Shown here: positions 1-6,144 of the stretch, piece after piece
Layout: the number at the start of each line of letters is the position of its first letter
Position numbering within the stretch: the first letter of the stretch is position 1
DNA from: Actinomycetota bacterium
GTDB lineage: Bacteria; Actinomycetota; Thermoleophilia; Gaiellales; Gaiellaceae
Direction: 5' to 3'
DNA: 14,551 nucleotides
NCBI GenBank assembly: GCA_005885565.1
Contig: VAXK01000055.1
Coordinates: 1-14,551 of the forward strand
The notes under the pieces: model-generated
Database searches by the model: none
Told to the model about the DNA's origin: nothing
Seen by the model: only the letters and a program-made list of their open reading frames with translations
Program-made: the position numbers and the translations under genes

Positions 1-2423
1 CGCACCGCCTCCGCCTCGGCGAGGCCACGGCGAGCCACGTCGCGCTCGCGCCCGACCGCTTCGAGGCGCCGCAGGCGCTCAGCGAGCTCCTTCCGCGCCA
101 CCTCGGCCTGAGTCAGCTCGCGACGGGCGGTGTCATGGTCACGCGCTAGTTCGGCGATTCGCTCTGCCAGCTGCTCCCGCGCCGCCTCCGCCTCGGCGAG
201 GCCACGGCGAGCCACGTCGCGCTCGCGCCCGACCGCTTCGAGCCGCCCCACGCGCTCGGCGAGCTCCTTCCGCGCCGCCTCGGCCTGGGTCAGCTCGCGA
301 CGAGCGCCGTCACGCTCACGCGCCAGCTGGGACAGCCGCTCCGCGTCCTCCTTCCGGGCCGCCTCGGCCTCGGCGAGCTGACGGCGAGCCGCGTCGCGCT
401 CGCGCCCGACCTCCTCGGCCTCCTTCGCAAGCGGCTCGAGCTCGGCGAGGCGCTCGGCAAGCTTCTTCTTCCCGGCGCCGGCCCCTGCGAGCTCACGATC
501 GAGCTCTTCGACCCGAGCTGTGAGCTTCTGCTTCGTCTCTCCCGCCGCCGCGAGCTCGCGACGACCCGCGTCGCGCTCGCGCTCGACCGCTTCGAGCCGC
601 CCGGCCAGCGGTGCAAGCTCTGCGACGCGCTCCGCGAGCTCCTTCCGCGACGTCTCTGCCTGCGCGAGCTCCCGGCGGGCCTCGTCGCGCTCGCGCTCGA
701 CGTCCCCGAGCCGCCCGGCGACGGGCGCCAACTCTGCGACCTGCTGCTCTGCCAGGGCGAGCCTGCTCTGCGCGGCATCGCGCTCCCCGGCGAGCGCCTC
801 GAGCCGCCGGTCGAGCGCGGTCTTCGCCGAATCGGCCGCCTCCAGCTTCCTCCGCGCCTGTGCGTGCTCTGCTTCGAGCGACCGCACACGCTGCTCGTGT
901 TCACGTGCCGCCGCGTCACGCGCGGCCGAGTCGCGCTTCGACTCCTCGGCGAGCGCACGCATCCGGCGCTCGAGCTCGTCGGCCTTGGCGACGGCCTCCT
1001 CGGCTCGGCGCCGGTCACCTTCACGGGCGCGGACGGCATCCTCGGCGCGGCGCGTGGCCTGATCGGCCGCCGACTCGGCCGCGGAGATCCGCTTCCGCAC
1101 GGCCGACCGTTTCTCCTCGAGCTCCTTCGCGCGCTCGGCGAGCGACTTCAGCTTCTCCTCGGCCTCGGCGGCGCGGCGGCGCTCGTCCTCCGCCCCTCGG
1201 GTGAGCTCCTCGGCGCGACCCGCGAGCGTCTTCCGCTCCCGCTCGAGCTCGCGGACGCGCTCCTCGGACTGCTTCGCAGCGGCCTCCGCCGCCTGAATCT
1301 GAGCCGACTGATCCGTTCGCTTCCGCGTCACCTCGTCGGCGCGCCGCTCGTGCTCGGCTGCGGCCTCGCGCGCGGCGGCGACGGCCTTCCGCTGCTCTTC
1401 GACGGTCTGGACGAGCTCCTTCGCACGCCGGTCGTGCTCCCGCGCCGCCTCCTGCGCGGCCTCGACGGCGCCCTGGTGCCGGCGCTGGAGGTCGGAGATC
1501 CTCGCCTGGAGCTGCGCGACCGTCTGCTCCGCGGTCTCGCGCGCCTTGCGGTCGGCCTTGCGCGTCTGCTCCAGCTCGCCCGCTGCACGCTCGCGCTCCC
1601 GCGCGGCCGTCTCGGCCTGCACCGCTCGCGCGCGCTCGTCGACGCGCTCTCGCTCGAGCTCCTGGAGCCTGCGAGCCGCGTCGGCAGCCGCGGCTTCTGC
1701 GGCCTCGATCCGGCGTTGCACCTCGTCCCCGGCAGACTCGGCGGTTTGCTCGAGCTCGGCTGCCCTCGTGCGGGCGCTCTCGAGCGAGCGGCGAGCCTCG
1801 TCGCGCTCCGCGGTGACCTCCGCCAGCCGGCGCGCCCGCTCCTCCGCCTCGCGCCGCGCCGCGGCGAGCGACCGCTCGACCTCGCCGGTGGGTTGCGACT
1901 CGTGAAGCCGGCGCTTCAGCGCTCCGAGCTCCGACTCCAGCTCTCCGATCCGCGCCTCGCGGGCGGCGACGTTCGCCTCGGCGGCGACGAGCCGCGCCCA
2001 CTGCTCCTCGAGCTGCGGCTCGAGCTCGGCGAGCGGGACGTCGCCGGCGAGATGCTCGAAGACCTGCTCGATGCCGCCGTCGCCGCCGTTCGCCTCCGTC
2101 TCCGCGGGAGCCTCGAGCGGCGAGCCGGCGGGAGCTTCCCCGCCCTCGACCGGCGGGCGGCGCGTCGAGTGCCGCCGCTCGATCTCGGCTCGCAGGCCGG
2201 TCCCGAAGCCCTCCTCGGTCTTCAGCTCGATGCCGTATTGCTCGGCGAGCGCGTTCGTGAGCGCGGGCCCGGAGACATGGCCCCGGTCGACCAGGATCTG
2301 ACCGAGCCGTTTGCCGGTCGTCTGCTGCGCCGTCAGCGCCTCCTCGAGCTCCTCGGCAGTCAGCAGCCCCTTCTCGACGAGGAGTGCGCCAAGCGGGCGC
2401 CACGTCACGTGCGCCGCAGTCAC
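1..2423 (-). CDS. MshEN-domain long coiled-coil protein (3' partial)
   Basis: The frame is open from a GTG at 2423 to the window edge, giving at least 807 residues; a TGA in the same frame at 2439-2441 limits the start. GTG 2408 is an alternative start but has no better ribosome site. Residues 10-33 and 39-62 form two 24-residue motifs of the MshEN pattern ([R]LGxxLxxxG...L...L..Q), separated by exactly 5 residues (QTTGK). The first motif has Pro where the family usually has Arg; the second begins RLGQILVDRG. Known MshEN domains bind cyclic di-GMP. A Pro/Gly/Glu-rich linker (about 75-105) follows. From about 130 to the edge the protein is almost entirely Ala/Glu/Arg/Leu coiled coil (for example AREAAAEHERRADEV). 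It lacks the ATPase domain of GspE/PilB-type MshEN proteins. It lies 63 bp downstream of the glpX-like gene but has its own promoter. Cytoplasmic location and a scaffold role are inferences. Confidence 0.85.
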   Translation of the reverse strand, partial: MTAAHVTWRPLGALLVEKGLLTAEELEEALTAQQTTGKRLGQILVDRGHVSGPALTNALAEQYGIELKTEEGFGTGLRAEIERRHSTRRPPVEGGEAPAGSPLEAPAETEANGGDGGIEQVFEHLAGDVPLAELEPQLEEQWARLVAAEANVAAREARIGELESELGALKRRLHESQPTGEVERSLAAARREAEERARRLAEVTAERDEARRSLESARTRAAELEQTAESAGDEVQRRIEAAEAAAADAARRLQELERERVDERARAVQAETAARERERAAGELEQTRKADRKARETAEQTVAQLQARISDLQRRHQGAVEAAQEAAREHDRRAKELVQTVEEQRKAVAAAREAAAEHERRADEVTRKRTDQSAQIQAAEAAAKQSEERVRELERERKTLAGRAEELTRGAEDERRRAAEAEEKLKSLAERAKELEEKRSAVRKRISAAESAADQATRRAEDAVRAREGDRRRAEEAVAKADELERRMRALAEESKRDSAARDAAAREHEQRVRSLEAEHAQARRKLEAADSAKTALDRRLEALAGERDAAQSRLALAEQQVAELAPVAGRLGDVERERDEARRELAQAETSRKELAERVAELAPLAGRLEAVERERDAGRRELAAAGETKQKLTARVEELDRELAGAGAGKKKLAERLAELEPLAKEAEEVGRERDAARRQLAEAEAARKEDAERLSQLARERDGARRELTQAEAARKELAERVGRLEAVGRERDVARRGLAEAEAAREQLAERIAELARDHDTARRELTQAEVARKELAERLRRLEAVGRERDVARRGLAEAEAV
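6..600 (-). repeat. 177-bp (59-residue) tandem coiled-coil repeats
   Basis: Blocks starting near 6, 183, 360 and 537 recur at a constant 177-bp offset, which keeps the reading frame. The first 60 bases of the blocks at 6 and 183 are identical and the rest is close. The blocks at 360 and 537 are more diverged but keep anchors at the same offset, such as ACGGCGAGCC at 204 and 381 and CGTCGCGCTCGCG at 392 and 569. The same anchor returns at 683, now at a 114-bp (38-residue) offset. 59 is not a multiple of 7, so each unit shifts the heptad register. Confidence 0.85.
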
Positions 2424-2435
2424 ACACTCACTTTC

Positions 2436-2461
2436 GGCTCAACGGCCGCACGGCTTGAGCC
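2436..2461. repeat. Inverted repeat in the 5' leader of the coiled-coil gene
   Basis: GGCTCAA (2436-2442) pairs perfectly with TTGAGCC (2455-2461), and an inner GCCG/CGGC pair extends the stem with a 2-nt bulge. It lies between the predicted -10 box and the ribosome site. It could be an operator, a 5' mRNA hairpin, or a weak terminator for glpX readthrough. No T-run follows it on the minus strand, which argues against an intrinsic terminator. Confidence 0.55.
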
Positions 2462-2490
2462 CTTATAGCGACCGGCTCGGCTGGTGTCAG
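2462..2490 (-). promoter_or_regulatory. sigma70-type promoter of the MshEN-coiled-coil gene
   Basis: Read on the minus strand, CTGACA (2490-2485) and TATAAG (2467-2462) are separated by 17 bp. This is a good match to TTGACA-N17-TATAAT. The -35 box overlaps the TGA stop of the glpX-like gene. The predicted transcript start is near 2455, about 30 nt before the GTG at 2423. A weak ribosome site (GAAAGTGAG) lies just before that GTG. Confidence 0.6.
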
Positions 2491-3512
2491 ACCCCGGGAA
2501 GGCGGACTTCCCCGCGCCGCTCACGCGCGAAGAAGTGGATCCCGTCGACGAAGCGCACCCAGTTGCAGCGCGTGCACATGACGAGCGAGCGCGTTCGGGC
2601 GCTGTCCGCGAGGAACTGCACGCCGCGCAGGAGGTCGCCGTTCGAGACGCCCGTCGCGGCCACGATCGTCTCGCCGGGCGCCAGGTCGTCCAGGGTGAAG
2701 ACGCGGTTCACGTCGTCGATGCCCTGCGCGCGCGCCGACTCGATCTCCGTGCGCGTCGTCGGCCACAGCTGCGCCTGGAGCTCGCCGCCCAGGCAGCGGA
2801 GCGCGGCGGCGGAGATCACGGCCTGCCGCGTCCCGCCGATGCCGACCGACAGGTGGTCGTTCGTCCCGCGGATCGCGGCCGAGATCGAGGCGGTGACGTC
2901 GCCGTCCTGGATCAGCTTGATGCGCGCGCCGGCGGCGCGGATCTCCTCGATCAGGTCGTGGTGCCGTGGCCGGTCGAGGACGATCGTCGTGATGTCGTTC
3001 GTGCGGCGGCCGAAAGCGTCCGCGATCGCGCGGATGTTCTCGCCTACCGGCCGGAGCAGGTCGATGCGGCCGCGCGCGACCGGGCCGACGGCCATCCGGC
3101 GCATGTACATCTGCGGCAGCGTCGTGAGCGAGTCCGGCTCGCCGACGGCGATCATCGACATCGCGCCGTTGCCGCCGCGCGCGACCACCCCTCGTCCCTC
3201 GAGCGGATGAACGGCGAGATCGAACGCGTCGCCGCCGCGCCCGAGCTCCTCGCCGATCGCGATCCGCTCGCCGTCGTCGGAGGCGCCGATGACGACGCGG
3301 CCGCGGATGGGCATGTCCTCGAGGGCGGCGCGCATCGCCGCCACAGCCGCGCCCTCGGCCGAGTCCTCGTCGCCCGAGCCGAGCCAGCGCGCCGCCGCGA
3401 GGGCGGCCCCCTCGGTCACCCGCGCGTAGGCCTCGCAGAGGCAGGGCGCGCGCCGGCCGGTCTCGCCCTCGGCGCGCTCCTCGACGCTTTGCGTCACCTC
3501 CACGGACTGCAT
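2487..3512 (-). CDS. Class II fructose-bisphosphatase (GlpX)-like protein, probably degenerate
   Basis: 341 residues, close to the 336 of E. coli GlpX, and alignable over its full length. Conserved family landmarks are EGAAVAAMR (52-60), MYMRRMAVGP (135-144), IQDGDVTASI (201-210), VGIGG (223-227) and ATGVSNGDLLRGV (286-298). GlpX enzymes hydrolyse fructose 1,6-bisphosphate using metals held by acidic residues. From memory of the E. coli sequence, most of these differ here: the GRGDK lysine is Glu49, ADG is AEG (Glu53), GEGExDEAP is replaced by GASDDGER (76-83), DPxEGT is HPLEGR (102-107, only Glu105 kept), and GGAPEG is GGTRQA (Gln230). It may be a pseudoenzyme or have a changed substrate. 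ATG 3512 lies 3 bp after the pit stop with no clear ribosome site, so translation is probably coupled. It is the third gene of the phosphate operon. Confidence 0.85.
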   Translation of the reverse strand: MQSVEVTQSVEERAEGETGRRAPCLCEAYARVTEGAALAAARWLGSGDEDSAEGAAVAAMRAALEDMPIRGRVVIGASDDGERIAIGEELGRGGDAFDLAVHPLEGRGVVARGGNGAMSMIAVGEPDSLTTLPQMYMRRMAVGPVARGRIDLLRPVGENIRAIADAFGRRTNDITTIVLDRPRHHDLIEEIRAAGARIKLIQDGDVTASISAAIRGTNDHLSVGIGGTRQAVISAAALRCLGGELQAQLWPTTRTEIESARAQGIDDVNRVFTLDDLAPGETIVAATGVSNGDLLRGVQFLADSARTRSLVMCTRCNWVRFVDGIHFFARERRGEVRLPGV

Positions 3513-3515
3513 TGT

Positions 3516-4514
3516 CTAGAAGATGCCCTGGACGGGCCAGTAGCAACCTGCGGCGACGAGCGCGGCGGCCGGGAGCGTGAGCACCCACGCGGTGACGATG
3601 TTCCCGGCGACGCCCCACCGCACCGCCGAGAGCCGCTTCGTCGCGCCCGCTCCCATCACCGCTCCCGAGACGACGTGCGTCGTCGAGAGCGGGTAGCCGT
3701 AGTGCGTCGCGAGGTAGATCGTGGCCCCGGCCGACGCCTGGGCGGCGAAGCCGCTCTCCGGCTCCATCTGGAACACGCGCTGCCCGAGCGTACGGATGAT
3801 CCGCCAGCCGCCCACGTACGTCCCGAGGCCGATCGCCAGGCCGGCGGCGACCTTTACCCAGGTCGGGATCTCGAGGCTCGCCACGTCGCCGTGTCGGTGC
3901 AGGACGAGCGCGAGCGCGATCACGCCCATCGTCTTCTGCGCGTCGTTCGCGCCGTGCGTGAACGCGACCCACGTCCCGGTGCCGAGCTGCCCGAGCCGGA
4001 AGCCGCGGCTCGCGACGCCGGGGCTCAGCCAGACGAAGACCCAGTAGATGAGGAGCAGGAGGCAGAAGGCGGCGGCGAAGGCGATCGCGGGCGCAGCGAG
4101 CGCCGGGATGACGACCTTGTGCGCGATCCCGTGCCAGAGGACGCCCTTCGAGCCCGACTGGACGAGCGCGGCGCCGACGAGACCGCCGATCAGCGCGTGC
4201 GACGAGCTCGACGGAAGGCCGAACCACCAGGTCAGGAGGTTCCACGTGATCGCGCCGGCGAGCGCCGCGATCAGCGTCTGCTGCGTGGCCAGGTTCGCGT
4301 CGATGAGCCCCTTGGCGACGTTCTTCGCCACGGCCGTCGTGACGAAGGCGCCGGCGAGGTTGGCCACCGCCGCGACGAGCACCGCGACGCGCGGCGTGAC
4401 GGCGCGCGTCCCGACTGAGGTGGCGATCGCGTTCGCCGTGTCGTGGAAGCCGTTCGTGAAGTCGAAGCCGAGGGCAACGACGATGACGACCACGAGGAGG
4501 ACGTCGCCGCTCAA
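3516..4514 (-). CDS. pit: PiT-family inorganic phosphate transporter
   Basis: 332 residues, mostly hydrophobic helices. It is a low-affinity, ion-coupled phosphate (metal-phosphate) permease of the inner membrane. The duplicated PiT signature is visible: GFDFTNGFHDTANAIATS (16-33) in the first half and THGANDAQKTMG (186-197) in the second. Each half also has a Ser/Thr-His element, PSSSSHALIGG (101-111) and PLSTTHVVSG (275-284). The start is TTG at 4514, which overlaps the TGA of the upstream DUF47 gene in a TTGA (4511-4514), the arrangement expected for translational coupling. No better start exists before the first membrane helix. DUF47 followed by PiT is a common bacterial pairing in which the DUF47 protein modulates the permease. 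Confidence 0.95.
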   Translation of the reverse strand: MSGDVLLVVVIVVALGFDFTNGFHDTANAIATSVGTRAVTPRVAVLVAAVANLAGAFVTTAVAKNVAKGLIDANLATQQTLIAALAGAITWNLLTWWFGLPSSSSHALIGGLVGAALVQSGSKGVLWHGIAHKVVIPALAAPAIAFAAAFCLLLLIYWVFVWLSPGVASRGFRLGQLGTGTWVAFTHGANDAQKTMGVIALALVLHRHGDVASLEIPTWVKVAAGLAIGLGTYVGGWRIIRTLGQRVFQMEPESGFAAQASAGATIYLATHYGYPLSTTHVVSGAVMGAGATKRLSAVRWGVAGNIVTAWVLTLPAAALVAAGCYWPVQGIF

Positions 4515-5134
4515 CGGTTCTTGACGACGATCGCCTCGAGCACGTCGGCGGCGTTCTCGCAGGCGTCGACGGCCTCCTCGAGCTGCTCGTGGATGTCCTT
4601 CCAGCGGATGATCGAGATCGCGTCGTCGGAGGTGCGGAAGAGCTCGGACACGGCCTCGCGGTTCAGCCGGTCGCCCTCGTCCTCGAGCTCGCGGAGCTCC
4701 ATCAGCTGCCGGCTCGAGTCCTTGAAGCCCTCGAGGCGCGCCACAGCCTCCTGGAGCTTGGACGCGGCCCGCAGGATCACGTCGCCTTGCGCCTTCGCCG
4801 CCGGGTGGATCTCCTTCACGCCGTAGCCGACGATGTTCCCCGCCGCCTCGTCGACGTGGTCGCAGATGTCGTCGAGCGCCCCGGCCAGCCGGTACATGTC
4901 GTCGCGGTCGAACGGGGTGACGAAGGTGCGGTTCAGCAGGCCAACCACCTCGTGCGTCAGCCGGTCGCCCTCGTGCTCGAGGTCCTTGATGTCGCGGATC
5001 CGCTCCTCCGACCCGTTCGGCGCTTGAGCCAGCAGGTCGACGAGCGCCCTCGCGATCGCGACCGCATTCGCCGCGGCCTGGTTGAAGAGCTCGAAGAACT
5101 CCTTGCGCTGCGGAACGAGCGTGATCCGCGCCAT
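4511..5134 (-). CDS. DUF47 family PhoU-like phosphate transport regulator
   Basis: 207 residues, fully alpha-helical in appearance and typical of the DUF47/TIGR00153 PhoU-like family. These cytoplasmic proteins bind metal clusters through repeated acidic E/D-xxx-D motifs and partner PiT permeases. The motifs are seen as LEHEGDRL (52-59), DDICDHVDE (88-96) and, in the second half, LEDEGDRL, followed by an acidic EQLEEAVDACENAADV helix near the C terminus. ATG 5134 is preceded by a clear ribosome site, GGGAGGG, about 6 nt upstream. It is the first gene of the operon, so expression of the permease probably follows it. The intergenic region is shared with the divergent nuclease-like gene at 5221. 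Confidence 0.93.
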   Translation of the reverse strand: MARITLVPQRKEFFELFNQAAANAVAIARALVDLLAQAPNGSEERIRDIKDLEHEGDRLTHEVVGLLNRTFVTPFDRDDMYRLAGALDDICDHVDEAAGNIVGYGVKEIHPAAKAQGDVILRAASKLQEAVARLEGFKDSSRQLMELRELEDEGDRLNREAVSELFRTSDDAISIIRWKDIHEQLEEAVDACENAADVLEAIVVKNR

Positions 5135-5220
5135 CGCCGCCCTCCCTGATCGGTAGCCGCGCGCCTTCTATCAGGTTTGAGCCGTTTAACCGTCCGAAGC
5201 TGGTGCTACCTTGATGGTGG
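5135..5220. promoter_or_regulatory. Divergent intergenic region, phosphate operon / nuclease-hpt operon
   Basis: On the plus strand a TACCTT -10-like box (5207-5212) ends 8 nt before ATG 5221, so the mRNA would be leaderless or nearly so. For the minus-strand operon no convincing -10/-35 pair was found; the ribosome site lies at about 5140-5146. Two tandem 9-mers, GTTTGAGCC (5175-5183) and GTTTAACCG (5184-5192), match at 6 of 9 positions and could be a regulator site. Confidence 0.4.
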
Positions 5221-5589
5221 ATGCCGACGGAAAGCCCAGTTTTCCAGGCGTTCTGTGGAGCCGGCGAGCCTGCCTTCGCAAACCGCGCGGAGCTCGAGTG
5301 CGCGAAGGTGCTCGACTACTACGGCATCCCCTGGGAGTACGAGCCGCGGACGTTCGTGCTCGAGGAGGCCGCGGACGGGCGCGTGGTGGAGGCGTTCACG
5401 CCCGACTTCTACCTGCCCGAGCAGGACCTCTACCTCGAGATCACGATGATGAAGCAGTCGCTCGTGACTCGGAAGAACCGCAAGCTGCGGAAGTTCCGGG
5501 AGCGGTATCCGGAGGCCCGGATCAAGCTCTTCTACAAGCGCGACGTCGAGCGACTGGCCGAGCGATACCACCTCGAGCTCGCCTCCTAA
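5221..5589 (+). CDS. Small PD-(D/E)XK-fold nuclease-like protein
   Basis: 122 residues. The pattern is that of restriction-endonuclease-like fold proteins: an N-terminal helix with Glu24 and Glu26 (RAELECAKVLDYYGI), then beta strands carrying TPDFYLP (Asp62) and LYLEIT (Glu73). The usual E-x-K lysine is Thr75, with Lys78 nearby. A basic stretch (about 83-92) and an IKLFYKRDVERL element follow. Catalytic activity is therefore uncertain; the fold assignment rests on the motif order. ATG 5221 was chosen because the frame and the Glu24 helix begin there and a -10-like box sits 8 nt upstream. The hpt GTG follows 17 nt after the stop, so the two are probably co-transcribed. The substrate is unknown. 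Confidence 0.7.
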   Translation: MPTESPVFQAFCGAGEPAFANRAELECAKVLDYYGIPWEYEPRTFVLEEAADGRVVEAFTPDFYLPEQDLYLEITMMKQSLVTRKNRKLRKFRERYPEARIKLFYKRDVERLAERYHLELAS

Positions 5590-5606
5590 CCGCCCCGGAC
5601 TCTCCG

Positions 5607-6134
5607 GTGGGAGAGGTCTATCTCACCGCGGAGGACATCGCCGCGCGCGTGCACGAGCTCGGGGCCGAGATCGCGGGCGACTACGCCGACCGCGAGCCGC
5701 TCCTCGTCGCCGCCCTCAAGGCGAGCCTCTTCTTCGTCACCGATCTCTCCCGGTCGATCCCCATCCTCCACCACCTCGACTTCATCGAGCTCCAGGGCTA
5801 CAACGGGGCGGCCACCGGGGGCCACACCGAGATCCGGCTCCTGAAGGATCTCGACACGGACGTGACCGGCCGGGACCTGATCATCGTGGAGGACGTCGTC
5901 GACACCGGGCTGACGCTGCACTACCTCTGCCGCACGCTTCGGCTGCGCTCCCCCGCGTCGCTCGCGGTCGCGACGCTCCTCGACCGGCCGTACCGCCGCC
6001 TCGTGGACGAGCTGCCGGTCCGCTACGTCGGCTTCACCGTGCCCGACGAGCTCTTCGTCGGCTACGGCTTCGATCTCGACGAGCGGTATCGGAACCTTCC
6101 AGACTTGCACGTTCTCCGGTCGAACTTAGGCTAG
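5607..6134 (+). CDS. hpt: Hypoxanthine phosphoribosyltransferase
   Basis: 175 residues from GTG 5607. This cytoplasmic purine-salvage enzyme transfers the ribose phosphate of PRPP to hypoxanthine (and often guanine) to give IMP/GMP. Visible motifs are the first-loop LKASLFF (37-43), the flexible-loop region DFIELQGYNGA (58-68), the PRPP-binding IIVEDVVDTGLTL (92-104) with its acidic pair Glu95-Asp96, and the C-terminal DELFVGYGFDLDERYRNLP (147-165) that closes on the purine. The frame is open upstream to 5211, but that part is the out-of-frame shadow of the preceding gene. GTG 5607 places the first conserved strand (EVYLTAEDI) correctly. No strong ribosome site precedes it, so it may rely on coupling to the upstream gene. 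The stop overlaps the mntH operator. Confidence 0.95.
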   Translation: MGEVYLTAEDIAARVHELGAEIAGDYADREPLLVAALKASLFFVTDLSRSIPILHHLDFIELQGYNGAATGGHTEIRLLKDLDTDVTGRDLIIVEDVVDTGLTLHYLCRTLRLRSPASLAVATLLDRPYRRLVDELPVRYVGFTVPDELFVGYGFDLDERYRNLPDLHVLRSNLG

Positions 6135-6144
6135 GCTAACTTTC
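6126..6144 (+). promoter_or_regulatory. DtxR/IdeR/MntR-type operator at mntH
   Basis: The 19-mer directly before the mntH ATG matches the DtxR-family consensus TTAGGTTAGCCTAACCTAA at 14 of 19 positions, with the left half and the core nearly perfect. It overlaps the hpt stop codon and contains a TAGGCT -10-like box (6132-6137) that ends 7 nt before the ATG. Binding of a metal-loaded repressor there would block transcription of mntH when Mn or Fe is sufficient. Confidence 0.65.

Noticed and set aside
6..600. CRISPR or other repeat array
   Set aside because: The period is 177 bp, in frame within a coding sequence, with no spacer-repeat alternation.
864..2468. Long plus-strand open frame opposite the coiled-coil gene
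   Set aside because: Its Leu/Arg/Gly-rich translation is the reverse shadow of the Ala/Glu/Arg coiled coil; the minus frame has a recognisable domain and clear codon structure.
2484..4418. 644-codon plus-strand open frame
   Set aside because: It lies opposite the recognisable glpX-like and pit genes and is an Arg/Asp/Ala-rich shadow without any domain.
5175..5192. PHO box upstream of the phosphate operon
   Set aside because: The two 9-mers match each other at only 6 of 9 positions and do not fit a PhoP/PhoB consensus well enough to name; only the repeat itself is noted.
5211..5606. N-terminal extension of hpt to 5211
   Set aside because: This part overlaps the nuclease-like gene in another frame and is Arg-rich shadow; Hpt homology begins just after GTG 5607.
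6105..6132. TTGCAC-N16-TAGGCT as a conventional mntH promoter
   Set aside because: The -10 box at 6127-6132 would put the start inside the operator about 5-7 nt before the ATG; the TAGGCT at 6132-6137 fits the leaderless pattern of the other genes better.
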